The notes beneath the pieces are model-generated. The model ran no database searches. It worked only from the letters and a program-made list of their open reading frames with translations, and was not told the DNA's origin. From IMG/VR virus record IMGVR_UViG_3300037225_000059, positions 1 to 28,246 of that record: a stretch of 28,246 nucleotides of DNA; one strand, given 5' to 3'. The translations under genes were made by a program, and so were the position numbers. Shown piece after piece: positions 7,219 to 15,345 of this stretch (position 1 is its first letter; every line of letters begins with the position of its first letter). The DNA is from a virus.

Positions 7219-8766
7219 CTAAAAAGCTAATACTCCGATACCCGTGTCAAGCACCCCGTATACCGCGTCGTCTAATATAAAACTTGGCGTGCTGTTGGCG
7301 GGTTCCGGGTAGTAGCGCATTAACACGGTTGGGTAGCCATTCGCGGCGGCTTGAATGGTGATGTCAATACCCATGATGTTGTAATCTTGATTAATTCCGG
7401 TGACGCTTTCGGTGGCAGTATAGCGATTTCCGATGTCCAAAGTGACTGCAGCCGCGGCGGTGGTAGCGTTCCGGTTGGCATAGTATTCGTGATATTCGGA
7501 AACAGGAATGGGCAAATGCCACATACTTAACCAGTGGTTCGCCATGTCATTCGCCACGCTTTGGCTGGACTGGTAATACATCGAATACTGCAAAACATTG
7601 TCGCCGTATTTGGCGATATTTGGCGCGGTGTCCATGACTCTTACATCGATCTGGTTATACAGGCGCATGATAGTTCCGCGCAACACGAACGGGTTGATGA
7701 AGATGGCCTTACTGGCATTGTCAGTAAACACCACCAACGCATACGAGGCGTACCATGTCACGGCGATACTCAATGATGCGTTGGCGTCCTGCACCGCTTC
7801 TCCTCCGGAAGTGAATGAGGCTTTCCAGTCCGTGCCTGCCACGGGTGCAATGCCAGAGCCCGGTACGACTCGTACTTTGTTGGAAGAACCCTTCCCGGAC
7901 GTCGGGTCGGAATAGTTACACTGCATGGCGATTGGATTGCCTGGGTTGACCACTATTTCATTGCTTACCTGGTACAAAGTTTCCGGCCCCGTTCCAACCG
8001 CAGCGGGGAACGCGGAAACAATGATGTCATTCAAAACATTCTTTTCGTCAGTAAGGACATGTGCTGTATTCATATCAGCCGATATGGTCAGTCCACTGGC
8101 TTGTGTCTGCCGATACCAGCGGGTGTGATAAGACATGGTTTCCCCAACAGTCGAATCGCCTGCCGGGAAAATATAACCGGCGTCCGTCATCGCCAAGTGC
8201 TGTAATGCAGTAATTAACATCGTTGTGGGAGTGATGTCATCGAATAGATATGGGCAGGTATCCGGGGAGGCTTGTAAGTTTTTCGCCAGCGGCGCAACGG
8301 GAAGTAGTGCCAGTACCGTTGCCAGCCCCTGGTCGGGCCTCTGGTTTACTTGTACTGCCAGGTTTGTGGCCGGTTGGGTGGCGAAATAGTCCATAATGTC
8401 ATAGGCAGTTATGGCGGTCTGGCGCGCGCCGCGCGTTCCCGGAACCGGGTCAATGGTGGCGATATAAAATCTCTTATATTTGGTCGTGCCACCGTAAGTC
8501 ATTTTTAGTACAACCGGGGTCTTGGCGGTAAAGCCACTTCTGGCACTGGCATTACCGGGTGAGTAATAGCCGATGGTTTTGTTACTATTGCATTGTGAGT
8601 TATTCAATGTAAATGTGAACTGCCCGGTATCGGCTACGCGTGTCTGTGGGTCACAGGCGGTATTGCCCCAATTGGCGTGAAGATCACCCGCGCTGAGTAC
8701 GTCGGCAATGACAGAAACAAGTCCGCCGCCGAAGTCCATCAGTACGTCCACAATGATATTTGCCAT
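7219..8766 (-). CDS. Tail-tip / baseplate-hub-like minor tail protein (515 aa)
   Basis: It follows the tape measure gene with a 1-base stop/start overlap. In siphophages this place holds the distal tail and hub proteins. The sequence is beta-rich. Between residues about 95 and 130 it has a YKRFYIATIDPVPGTRG segment followed by AYDIMDYFA. This resembles the hub domain of minor tail proteins, where a barrel is followed by an A-x-D-x-x-x motif. The C-terminal third has a repeated IGNRYTATES/GINQDYNIMGIDI pattern typical of such hub proteins. It probably closes the tail tube and carries the fibre. The call rests on position and architecture. Confidence 0.75.
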   Translation of the reverse strand: MANIIVDVLMDFGGGLVSVIADVLSAGDLHANWGNTACDPQTRVADTGQFTFTLNNSQCNSNKTIGYYSPGNASARSGFTAKTPVVLKMTYGGTTKYKRFYIATIDPVPGTRGARQTAITAYDIMDYFATQPATNLAVQVNQRPDQGLATVLALLPVAPLAKNLQASPDTCPYLFDDITPTTMLITALQHLAMTDAGYIFPAGDSTVGETMSYHTRWYRQTQASGLTISADMNTAHVLTDEKNVLNDIIVSAFPAAVGTGPETLYQVSNEIVVNPGNPIAMQCNYSDPTSGKGSSNKVRVVPGSGIAPVAGTDWKASFTSGGEAVQDANASLSIAVTWYASYALVVFTDNASKAIFINPFVLRGTIMRLYNQIDVRVMDTAPNIAKYGDNVLQYSMYYQSSQSVANDMANHWLSMWHLPIPVSEYHEYYANRNATTAAAAVTLDIGNRYTATESVTGINQDYNIMGIDITIQAAANGYPTVLMRYYPEPANSTPSFILDDAVYGVLDTGIGVLAF

Positions 8767-10643
8767 TACTTAGCCTTTAGAATAGCGTCCCGGAAAGCGG
8801 TCTGTAACCAGCGTCTGTCCTGGTCCGAGAATACCCCGCCGATGTTGCCACCACCCGCCATGGGGGGCGCGCCGTGTCCACTCATCTGGCTTTGGTTGTA
8901 GACCGTCGCGCCATGGGGGGCATAGACGTATTCCGTGAATGGGGTAGTGCCTCCGCCGGGCGCATCGCCTACCATCGCCCAACCCGAGAATGAACCACCG
9001 CCAGCTTTTTTGTCTGCCCCGGGCCATTTTCCCCCAATTGGACCCAATCCTAACATTGCCAAAAAGTTATCAACCGATCTAAGAATGTCGTTACCAAAGT
9101 TATAAAACGCTGTATTTACTCCTGCGGTTGCTTTATCCATATCGCCTGCCAGTGTTTTCGCGCTTATTTCCACCGCATTGATGATAGGGATAACTAAAGA
9201 ATTGTCAAACCACACCGCGGCCGCTACCGGGTCGATAATAATAATCGGCGTAGTAAACCAAGTCGCAATATCGGTTCCGGTCTTTATTACAAATCCTTTA
9301 ATGGCGGTCTCGGCTGGGTCCAAAATATCGAAATGCCATTCGCGCGCTAATTCCGTCGCAACTTGCTGATTGCCCGCGGTGTTATTTTTAAGTAATCCTT
9401 GAATAACGACCGACCAACTGTCCGCTTGCGCGGGTACAAGATGGGGATTTTTAGCATCGTTAGAACCGAAACCCAACGAACCACCCACCATATTAGCATT
9501 TTTAATTATCTGTGCAACGTAACCTCCAGCCGTTTTGAAGTCACTTGCAACCTGTCCCCAATTCACCGACGTTATCGCAACAACAAACGTTTTAATTGAG
9601 TTTTCAAACGGGGTTAACTGAAGTTGGTCTGGAGAAGCTCCAAAATCATGTCCAGTTCCACCACCACTTCCTGCGGTTCCCGGAACGTAGTATTGATCAG
9701 GATGCGCTAAGGCATAGGCTTTATCCGCCGCAGTTGCCCACGGCGCAAGCGTCTTTCCACCCGGACTTCCAGATGCGGGTGTTCCTCCGCCTCCTCCGCC
9801 GCCGGTTGCCGCCCCCAATGCCCCCGCGGGCGCGCCCGTCAGCATTGTCAAGAATTGCCCAAATTGTGTAATGGCGGGCATTTCTGCCGCCAGCATTTTC
9901 TCAAACCATGTCACAAGGTTTTGTAGCACTGGAATAAATGTCACCCCAAGTGTGACTTCGGCCCCCTTGAAAGCGTCCTGCAGGATTGCCATCTGTTCGG
10001 ATACTTGATGTATCTTATCAATCTGATTATTGTCAAGCGCCAGCCCTAATTTTTGCGCCTGGTCAATGTAGCTCTGCATCCCACCGTTGGCAAGGTTGAT
10101 GAGCATGTCGTCCATCGCCGCGCCGCCGCGGCCAAAGATGGTCATTTCTGCATTGTTACGGGCGGTGACATCGGTAGTTTTTACGAACCAATCCGCCACC
10201 GATTGCAGCAGTTCCGTGCTGGTCATCATCGTGCCATTGGCGTTCTTGTAATTGATGCCCAGGTCGGCGAGTTGTTTGGCGCTTACGCCCATCTTCCCGT
10301 TGGTGGATTGCAGACCCTTCTCGAACATCATCATGCGGGTGGTAACCGTTTCGATGGATACGCCAGAAGCGTCCGCGGCCAGCGTCAGCCCGGCGGCTTG
10401 GGCGGAAGTGGCTCCGAGAACAACCATTGTGTCGTGCAGCGATACGCCCCACGCCAGTGTCGTTTTCGTGACCTGCACAATGGCTGCGCCCGTGCCAACG
10501 ATAATAGCCGTCGCAGCAGCGGCCGCGGCGGTGATAAGGCTCAATCCACCAGACACGGAGCCAAACGCACCCTGTGTCTGGTCAATGGCCTTGATGAGTA
10601 TGTCTACTTCCGGGGTGGAGCCCATTCCAAGATCGCCAAGCAT
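8766..10643 (-). CDS. Tape measure protein (625 aa)
   Basis: This is the longest tail gene, lying directly after the frameshifted chaperone pair. It has an N-terminal coiled region, a hydrophobic Ala/Ile stretch (about 33-60, LITAAAAAATAIIVGTGAAIV), and TMPphage-type features such as GATSAQAAGLTLAADASGVS and TIFGRGGAAMDDML (about 170-184). A central Gly-rich linker (about 283-300) and a C-terminal Gly-rich segment follow. Tape measures set tail length at about 0.15 nm per residue, so 625 residues would suggest a tail near 90 nm (rough inference). ATG 10643 has AAAGGAT upstream. The 247-codon frame antisense to it is a shadow. Confidence 0.92.
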   Translation of the reverse strand: MLGDLGMGSTPEVDILIKAIDQTQGAFGSVSGGLSLITAAAAAATAIIVGTGAAIVQVTKTTLAWGVSLHDTMVVLGATSAQAAGLTLAADASGVSIETVTTRMMMFEKGLQSTNGKMGVSAKQLADLGINYKNANGTMMTSTELLQSVADWFVKTTDVTARNNAEMTIFGRGGAAMDDMLINLANGGMQSYIDQAQKLGLALDNNQIDKIHQVSEQMAILQDAFKGAEVTLGVTFIPVLQNLVTWFEKMLAAEMPAITQFGQFLTMLTGAPAGALGAATGGGGGGGTPASGSPGGKTLAPWATAADKAYALAHPDQYYVPGTAGSGGGTGHDFGASPDQLQLTPFENSIKTFVVAITSVNWGQVASDFKTAGGYVAQIIKNANMVGGSLGFGSNDAKNPHLVPAQADSWSVVIQGLLKNNTAGNQQVATELAREWHFDILDPAETAIKGFVIKTGTDIATWFTTPIIIIDPVAAAVWFDNSLVIPIINAVEISAKTLAGDMDKATAGVNTAFYNFGNDILRSVDNFLAMLGLGPIGGKWPGADKKAGGGSFSGWAMVGDAPGGGTTPFTEYVYAPHGATVYNQSQMSGHGAPPMAGGGNIGGVFSDQDRRWLQTAFRDAILKAK

Positions 10644-10644
10644 G

Positions 10645-11276
10645 TTAATCCTTTAGTAATTTGTATTCCAGCGCGAGCCGGTGGGCAGTTGTTAGCGCCG
10701 CGGCTGATTCCGGGTTTTCATTCGCCCATTGCGCCGGGTTCTCCGAGCGTTTGCGCTCGTCATACCAGTGGGATATATTCTCGGCAATCGCCATGAGCTT
10801 GATTTCCTTTGCGCCGAGAATGTCACGCCCTAGGACGGCCCGGACACCGAAACGGTCGATGCAGTTGAGGATGTAGATTTCTCGGGGCTGCTCTCCATCG
10901 CCGCAGGCATAGGCATAGGCTGCGGCGGCAATGCGTTTGGGGCTTCCGGTTCCACCGTGTCTTGATATAACTTTCCGACTTCGGTCAGCAGCCATGCCAC
11001 CAAAGCAGACACCGCCACGCGCGGGCGGGTGGGCCAGGTCTGGACGGTCGGATTTTCGGGGATGCCCGGAATATTCCACTTCTCCACGCAGGCCAGGATA
11101 CCCGGCAGAATGGCGGCGATTATGGCAGACGCCCCGATCCCACCCAAAGAATCCATCTCCCTGCGCATGGCTGCATTGGCGCGCTCAATGGCGGCTTCCT
11201 GTTCCAGCGAAAGCGGGTCAGAAAACGTGACAGAGCCGGTAAACGGTTCGTCTTTGTACAGATAGACTTTGCTCAT
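10645..11276 (-). CDS. Tail assembly chaperone, -1 frameshifted fusion product (gpG-T type, about 210 aa)
   Basis: Translation would begin at ATG 11276, read the 148-codon frame up to Asn114, slip back one base on CCCAAAC (10941-10935) and continue in the overlapping frame to the stop at 10645-10647. This adds 96 residues (RIAAAAYAYACGDGEQ onward to LLKD). The T part has no credible start of its own: the open stretch from 10936 up to 11079 is out-of-frame sequence of the first gene. In lambda and most siphophages this fusion binds the tape measure and recruits tail-tube subunits. Position just before the tape measure fits exactly. Confidence 0.85.
10830..11276 (-). CDS. Tail assembly chaperone, unshifted product (gpG-type, 148 aa)
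   Basis: ATG 11276 has AAAGGACT upstream. The first 113 residues are a plausible domain: a beta-rich start (SKVYLYKDEPFTGSVTFSDPLS), a helix (LEQEAAIERANAAMRREMD), then a hydrophobic helical region and ALVAWLLTEVGKLYQDTVE. The tail after residue 114 is low-complexity Pro/Met/Ser (QPMPMPAAMESSPEKSTSS), as expected of a region whose other frame is the conserved one. It is made in excess over the frameshifted form in known systems. It lies between the tail-tube genes and the tape measure. Confidence 0.88.
   Translation of the reverse strand: MSKVYLYKDEPFTGSVTFSDPLSLEQEAAIERANAAMRREMDSLGGIGASAIIAAILPGILACVEKWNIPGIPENPTVQTWPTRPRVAVSALVAWLLTEVGKLYQDTVEPEAPNALPPQPMPMPAAMESSPEKSTSSTASTVSVSGPS
10899..10941 (-). 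promoter_or_regulatory. Programmed -1 ribosomal frameshift signal
   Basis: Read on the minus strand, the slippery heptamer C CCA AAC occupies 10941-10935 and is in the zero frame of the chaperone gene (codons Pro113 and Asn114), matching X-XXY-YYZ. A 7-base spacer follows. Then comes a perfect 8-bp stem, CGCCGCAG at 10927-10920 pairing with CTGCGGCG at 10906-10899, around a 13-base loop. The new frame after slipping is the one that continues to 10645. Heptamer frame, spacer length and stem all fit canonical -1 frameshifting. Confidence 0.9.
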
Positions 11277-11306
11277 CGCAGAGTCCTTTCTCCGGCGATT
11301 GCCGGA

Positions 11307-11816
11307 TTACGTGAAGGCGGCTGTGGCCCAGGTCGGAGCAGCAGAACCAGGATACATGGCGAGCTTGGCGGTGTACTTTCCACCAACCACATCCACCTGG
11401 TAATCAGACACAAGAAATCCGCTGGTGGCGCTGGAAGTGATACCGAATACCGGGTCTTGTCCGGTTGTCCAGTATTCACGCATACCGACATAGATATTGA
11501 CGGTAAGCGGAACAAGCAGACCATTGATGGCGCTCAGGACGGTGTGTGAACCCGACAAGGCCGCAACCAAACCAGACGCAGCCGATGCTACTACTGCGGT
11601 GGTATCGAATGGTCCGCCGAATGTTACAGCGACAGTTCCTTGTCCGAGCAGGAAGCCTTTGAGAACATCCTGCAACGCGGTCAGGTCTACTTCGGGATAT
11701 GTGACACCAACCCCGCCAATTGTTTCCACCGGGATATCGCGCTGTGTTCCGCCCGAATCATCGATGGAAAACCTGAAAAACTTTCCTACGGTACGACCAA
11801 CTTGTAATGTGGGCAT
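11307..11816 (-). CDS. Major tail tube protein paralogue (169 aa)
   Basis: The product shares a recognisable core with the gene just upstream: TYPEVDLTALQDVLKGFLLGQ here versus TFPEVDLTVITDPLHGFLPGQ there. It then diverges and lacks the neighbour's extra domain. Length and beta-rich composition fit a siphophage tail tube subunit, which polymerises in hexameric rings round the tape measure. It is followed by the chaperone genes, the standard order. Which of the two paralogues makes the bulk of the tube is not determined by the sequence; the shorter one could be a tail completion or cap subunit. Confidence 0.75.
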   Translation of the reverse strand: MPTLQVGRTVGKFFRFSIDDSGGTQRDIPVETIGGVGVTYPEVDLTALQDVLKGFLLGQGTVAVTFGGPFDTTAVVASAASGLVAALSGSHTVLSAINGLLVPLTVNIYVGMREYWTTGQDPVFGITSSATSGFLVSDYQVDVVGGKYTAKLAMYPGSAAPTWATAAFT

Positions 11817-11830
11817 GTTGTTTTACTCCT

Positions 11831-12604
11831 TTATTGATTGCCGCGAACGAAGGAACAGACAAAAGTACACGTAGTCGCGCTGCCTAGTGAGATATTCCAG
11901 CGGGTGAACTGCCCAACCGTGGCAGTCTTGGCAAGTGCGACAAGGATATGTTTGGGGGTGGATGAAGCATCCAATGACCCGGAAGTGATAAGGTTGCTGA
12001 AACTTCCGTCTACGTTGGTGGTGGTGCTGTGTTGGACCGCCAGGGTTACGGCGTTATCTGAACTCATCAGGTGAAAGACCGCATAGCCACCCAGGGCGGT
12101 CCCTGCGCCCCAATCCATACCGATGGCGGTATTGGCAGCGGTTTCTGCGCCTAGCGCGTGCTGTAGCCTGCCCCACGGGTTTCCATACGCATTTGAAGCC
12201 GCAGCCGCGTTCCACCCACCAAACGGCATGGCAACTGTTACGCCGCCGGCTTTGTCAATCGCTGCGGTGAAGGCTTTCTGGTCGAAGGTGCCAGCAAAGA
12301 CCGGATCACCTGCGGCGGGTACTGCCTGGATGCCGATTGCCACGGAAATATCATGTCCAAGGCCTTTGCCGGCATCTCCAACCGTCACAATATCGCCAGC
12401 GGTGTCCTTGGCAAATATGCCCGTATAATTTCCTGGCGTGATATTGGTTTGCCCGGGCAAGAAGCCATGCAGCGGGTCTGTTATCACGGTCAGGTCAACT
12501 TCCGGGAATGTGCAGGCCAGCGGGCCAATGGTGCGCTCGTAGCCGCTTATGTCATATCCGTCATAATAGGTGCGGGTGAACTTAATTACTGTTCTGCCGT
12601 TCAT
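11831..12604 (-). CDS. Major tail tube protein (257 aa)
   Basis: ATG 12604 lies inside the end of the previous small gene, with GGAGGT at 12618-12613. The N-terminal part (YDGYDISGYERTIGPLACTFPEVDLT) is a tail-tube start. The middle contains MPFGGWNAAAASNAYGNPWG. The C-terminal part (VTLAVQHSTTTNVDGSFSNL ... TRWNISLGSATTCTFVCSFVR) matches a beta-sandwich pattern that I associate with tail proteins of this type of phage. The 169-residue gene downstream is a shorter paralogue. This longer copy is the best candidate for the main tube subunit with a surface domain. Confidence 0.78.
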   Translation of the reverse strand: MNGRTVIKFTRTYYDGYDISGYERTIGPLACTFPEVDLTVITDPLHGFLPGQTNITPGNYTGIFAKDTAGDIVTVGDAGKGLGHDISVAIGIQAVPAAGDPVFAGTFDQKAFTAAIDKAGGVTVAMPFGGWNAAAASNAYGNPWGRLQHALGAETAANTAIGMDWGAGTALGGYAVFHLMSSDNAVTLAVQHSTTTNVDGSFSNLITSGSLDASSTPKHILVALAKTATVGQFTRWNISLGSATTCTFVCSFVRGNQ

Positions 12605-12776
12605 CTGTGGTTACCTCCGCGCTTTTGTCAAACGCACGCCCGTCTGATTTCCATTCCGCCGCAAGTTCGGCGGTAACGGTGGCGTCCTCTCCCGGCAGAT
12701 AGTGCCGGCCTCCGTCCCAACAATCCGGGCCGGTTATGCGTACAGTTACGAGTTGATTCGTTTTTGTCTTTACCAT
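12582..12776 (-). CDS. Small protein between tail terminator and tail tube genes (64 aa)
   Basis: ATG 12776 is chosen; a longer frame to 12887 only shadows the upstream gene. The product begins VKTKTNQLVTVRITGPDCWDG and contains HYLPGEDATVTAELAAEWKSDG. This reads like a small beta-fold with a GEDA-x-V turn, similar to small head-tail proteins in which a value such as YxxGExxxV is followed by a short helix. Its end overlaps the tube gene start by 23 bases, so the two are coupled. The role is unknown; a head or tail joining accessory is plausible. Confidence 0.6.
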   Translation of the reverse strand: MVKTKTNQLVTVRITGPDCWDGGRHYLPGEDATVTAELAAEWKSDGRAFDKSAEVTTDERQNSN

Positions 12777-12780
12777 ATTT

Positions 12781-13227
12781 TCACGCTTCCAGGAATTGCA
12801 TAATTGTGATGGCGATTTCAGCGCCAAGATACATATTTCCAGCCGGGTCAGACACCGGCCCCATCGTCTCAACAATCGGATCTTCACTATCCACTGAGCC
12901 GTTCAAGGTCGTATGACTTGACAGTGCCACGAGGATGGCTGCCAGATTGGTCAGCATTGCCGCCCAGGATTGAGTCATATTCACCGACCCGATCGCACAG
13001 TGATAGTAGCGATAATGAAGGGTGTACAAAAAGTTGTTCTGTTGTTGCGTCTGTTCGACATGGATAAGTCGGACTCCAGTTACGAACTTTTCAGGGCGTG
13101 GGGCGAGGACGGCGGCATTCGCCATCATGCTATCTGCTACACCAGACTCGCCGCGTACGGTCACGCCTGTAATAGTTAGCCCAGCAATGGAACTCATTAC
13201 CGTGGCGATATCTACAGTCGTTGTCAT
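12781..13227 (-). CDS. Tail terminator / completion-like protein (148 aa)
   Basis: It occupies the slot between the gp10-like joining protein and the tail tube, where siphophages carry the tail terminator. The length is typical. The sequence alternates strands and helices (a helix near DIATVMSSIAG, strands LYTLHYRYYHC, a helix WAAMLTNLAAILVAL, then strands toward AEIAITIMQFLEA), compatible with the small alpha/beta fold of that family. Its ATG overlaps the stop of the upstream gene by four bases. The call rests on synteny rather than a diagnostic motif. Confidence 0.6.
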   Translation of the reverse strand: MTTTVDIATVMSSIAGLTITGVTVRGESGVADSMMANAAVLAPRPEKFVTGVRLIHVEQTQQQNNFLYTLHYRYYHCAIGSVNMTQSWAAMLTNLAAILVALSSHTTLNGSVDSEDPIVETMGPVSDPAGNMYLGAEIAITIMQFLEA

Positions 13228-13718
13228 TGTGCTTGCCCTTTCAGAAATGCTGCCAGCATCGAACTGGCGTGCCGGATAGCCCCGGCCATGTTCGTACTCA
13301 CAACCTCGGACACACGCCTCCAGCCTACAAGATTAGGCTGGTTGGCTTGCGTCGAATTGCCCATTGTCCACTTAGCGGCGGCAGTCGGATTGCTTATCTT
13401 CCAAGAATTTGCCGCTGCGGGTGCGCTTGTCCAGGCTTGTGCCATCGCGCCGGTGCGCTGGTTTGTCCACGGGTTGATCAATCCAGAAGCCTTTGCCCAG
13501 AAGAACCAGCGGCGCTGTTTATCGGTTTGGAAAGACCTACCATAAGCAGCAATTCGAGAAACCACCTTGTAACCGGGATAGTGCTTCAGTCCGTGGTTAT
13601 CATCGCCTATGATGTATTCAGCAATCCACCCCGCGCATTTCTGCTGACTCATATACCCAACAGTTTTAAGGTATTCAATCGCCTCAGGAATCCCACGGGT
13701 CGTTATTCCGGTGTCCAT
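13224..13718 (-). CDS. Head-tail joining-type protein, gp10-like position (164 aa)
   Basis: It lies between the connector and the tail terminator, with a 1-base overlap upstream and a 4-base overlap downstream. The sequence is helical, with many Trp and Lys residues (RWFFWAKASGLINPWTNQRTGAM) and repeated W-x-I/M-x-N words (SWKISNPTAAAKWTMGNST). The C-terminal helix (EVVSTNMAGAIRHASSMLAAFL) is the sort seen in neck proteins. HK97 gp10-family proteins occupy this slot, but no clear family motif is visible, so the call is by position. Confidence 0.5.
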   Translation of the reverse strand: MDTGITTRGIPEAIEYLKTVGYMSQQKCAGWIAEYIIGDDNHGLKHYPGYKVVSRIAAYGRSFQTDKQRRWFFWAKASGLINPWTNQRTGAMAQAWTSAPAAANSWKISNPTAAAKWTMGNSTQANQPNLVGWRRVSEVVSTNMAGAIRHASSMLAAFLKGQAQ

Positions 13719-14560
13719 TACGCCACTCGCCTCAAGTCATCAATAATCTTGGATGCCAGCGGGGGCACATCTTCCGGTCTAATTACCACACCGCCGGCAG
13801 TGACCGTGATTTTTCCGCTGGAGGCCTGGCCGGCACGTTCTTGATACATCGACTGCGCAATCGCAAGGACTGCAACCTTGACTTTACTCATCACATTCCA
13901 AATATAGACAGTCGCGCCGATGATGTGTATGGCGGCAGTAGATCCATTCTCTCCACGCGCCGAAACCGTTACCGTGTCGCCACCACTGGTCTGACTGACA
14001 GATGCGACGTTGAGGAATTCATTGTCTATCTTCACCAGCATATCCGCCAGGATTTGCCCGGACAATACGGTTGTGAAGGTCAGTCCATTGGTGGTAGTTA
14101 TGGCGGCCTTGAGCGTGTCGCCAATTGACCAAGCACGAGTAGCGTACTGATCGTGATAGCCCCACACGCCCGCGAGCGATAGAGCCTGTTGAACCGAACC
14201 GCCGGAGTTTGACAACCATCCTACACTGGAGGTGTCACGCAAGCCAACCGCCCAATAAGGCGGGTTGTTGATTGACTTCAAAATGTAATCGGTCGAAGCA
14301 ATTACTGACGCGTCGCCATTTGTAAAGGTGGTCAGAGAAAGTAAGTCATCTGTCAGCCATATCTCGCCACCACGCGGAATGTCGAATAGTTGCGTTTGTA
14401 CGATGGGATAGAAATGCCGAAGTGTTTCCCCTTCGATGTACCGGCAGATGGAATCAAGAATGAGCGCGATACTGATATCATCTATAGTATCAGTGCTGAT
14501 AGTCTGCCCACGTTGGGTTACCCAGTTCTTGAAATCTGCAACGGTCGCATATAAATTCAT
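13718..14560 (-). CDS. Head-tail connector (gp6-like adaptor, 280 aa)
   Basis: The N-terminal residues 1-55 (MNLYATVADFKNWV... DDISIALILDSICRYIEGETLRHFYP) are the helical start typical of gp6-type adaptors that dock beneath the portal: ATxxDFKxW, then a helix with I-x-R-x-I-E. A beta-rich domain of about 150 residues follows, longer than in HK97 gp6 (about 110 residues). The C-terminal helical segment (MSKVKVAVLAIAQSMYQERAG) resumes the gp6-like helices and ends in VPPLASKIIDDLRRVA. The beta domain therefore looks like an insertion. Position after the capsid fits. Confidence 0.72.
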   Translation of the reverse strand: MNLYATVADFKNWVTQRGQTISTDTIDDISIALILDSICRYIEGETLRHFYPIVQTQLFDIPRGGEIWLTDDLLSLTTFTNGDASVIASTDYILKSINNPPYWAVGLRDTSSVGWLSNSGGSVQQALSLAGVWGYHDQYATRAWSIGDTLKAAITTTNGLTFTTVLSGQILADMLVKIDNEFLNVASVSQTSGGDTVTVSARGENGSTAAIHIIGATVYIWNVMSKVKVAVLAIAQSMYQERAGQASSGKITVTAGGVVIRPEDVPPLASKIIDDLRRVA

Positions 14561-14561
14561 A

Positions 14562-15290
14562 TTAAGCCTTTGCCGGTTCCCCGGTGTTCTTGAAGTCAGA
14601 AATGCTTGACCATGCGATAAAATCAGCCGCGCTGCTTGGGATGTCTCCTACCAGATGACCAACCCCACAGGAGCGATCTACATAGGCGGGAAATCCAACC
14701 GCGCGAGCGTTCTCAAAGAAGTTTCGATCTTCCCCGCCGCCATTGAGTTCGTTGTCGTATTTGAACCACGTATCTGCTACGCTCTCTCGCATTGATTCCA
14801 ATACCGACCGATGAATGAGGCAGCAAGATGTGGACGTAAAGTCAATTTCAGCCAGAGCGTCTTCCGGTCTTTGGTCTAACACATACGGTCCGAACCTCAC
14901 CGCGTCGTGTTCCATAATCCATTTGAAGGTGTCTTGTACCCGAATGGCGTAGGGCTGCTTGTGACTATCTCCGTAGCTATTCCATACGTGCGGTATAACC
15001 GGGGATTGACGCATAAAGACCAGGGCGCTTATAAGTGGCTTGTCCCAGGACAAAAGTCGTTCTAATGTTTGAGGAACAAAAATAATGTCGTGATGACACG
15101 AAAAAAGCCAATCGTTCTTACTGTCAAGAAAGTCCTTGACAACCTTATTCCAAAATATTTTTATATCGCCCGGTAAAGAGCGGGTGAAATCAAGCGAATC
15201 GCCCCATTGTCTTTGTAAATCCATCCATGACAGAACGCAGGGCCAGCGTGGAGCATCGCCGGAAGATGGAACCCATAAAGTGACCTTCAT
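14562..15290 (-). CDS. Glycosyltransferase-like protein, GT-A type (242 aa)
   Basis: ATG 15290 (weak ribosome binding site GTGAATGAGCG). The layout resembles GT-A transferases. After about 60 residues comes NDWLFSCHHDIIFVPQTLERLLSWDKPLISALVF (about 59-92), in which H-H-D-I would be the metal/nucleotide-sugar turn followed by the helix-strand seen after the DxD. A later EIDFTSTSCCLIHRSVLE segment and GGGEDRNFFENARAVGFPAYVDRSCGVGHL (about 185-214) match the acceptor-side E-D...A...G and final H of family-2-like enzymes. Lying between capsid and connector genes, it could glycosylate the virion or host polysaccharide using sugars made by the accessory block. Confidence 0.72.
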   Translation of the reverse strand: MKVTLWVPSSGDAPRWPCVLSWMDLQRQWGDSLDFTRSLPGDIKIFWNKVVKDFLDSKNDWLFSCHHDIIFVPQTLERLLSWDKPLISALVFMRQSPVIPHVWNSYGDSHKQPYAIRVQDTFKWIMEHDAVRFGPYVLDQRPEDALAEIDFTSTSCCLIHRSVLESMRESVADTWFKYDNELNGGGEDRNFFENARAVGFPAYVDRSCGVGHLVGDIPSSAADFIAWSSISDFKNTGEPAKA

Positions 15291-15307
15291 CGCTCATTCA
15301 CTTTCTA

Positions 15308-15334
15308 CAGGGGCGGGTTGTTCGCCCGCCCCTG
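15308..15334 (-). terminator. Strong hairpin after capsid genes (possible attenuator or processing site)
   Basis: CAGGGGCGGG (15308-15317) pairs perfectly with CCCGCCCCTG (15325-15334) around a 7-base loop: ten base pairs, nearly all G-C. It lies between the small structural gene and the glycosyltransferase gene. No U-run follows on the minus strand, so it is not a classical intrinsic terminator. It could partly reduce transcription of downstream genes or protect the capsid mRNA 3' end. Confidence 0.5.
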
Positions 15335-15345
15335 TTACTAAAGGA

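Noticed and set aside
10053-10796. 247-codon plus-strand frame
   Set aside because: It lies entirely antisense to the tape measure gene, with shadow-type composition and no domain.
10907-10920. GGCATA tandem repeat in the frameshift hairpin loop
   Set aside because: Only two short copies within coding sequence, explained by the Pro-Met-Pro-Met codons.
11080-11300. Independent start for the second tail-chaperone frame
   Set aside because: The second frame has no ribosome binding site or credible start; the frameshift signal explains it.
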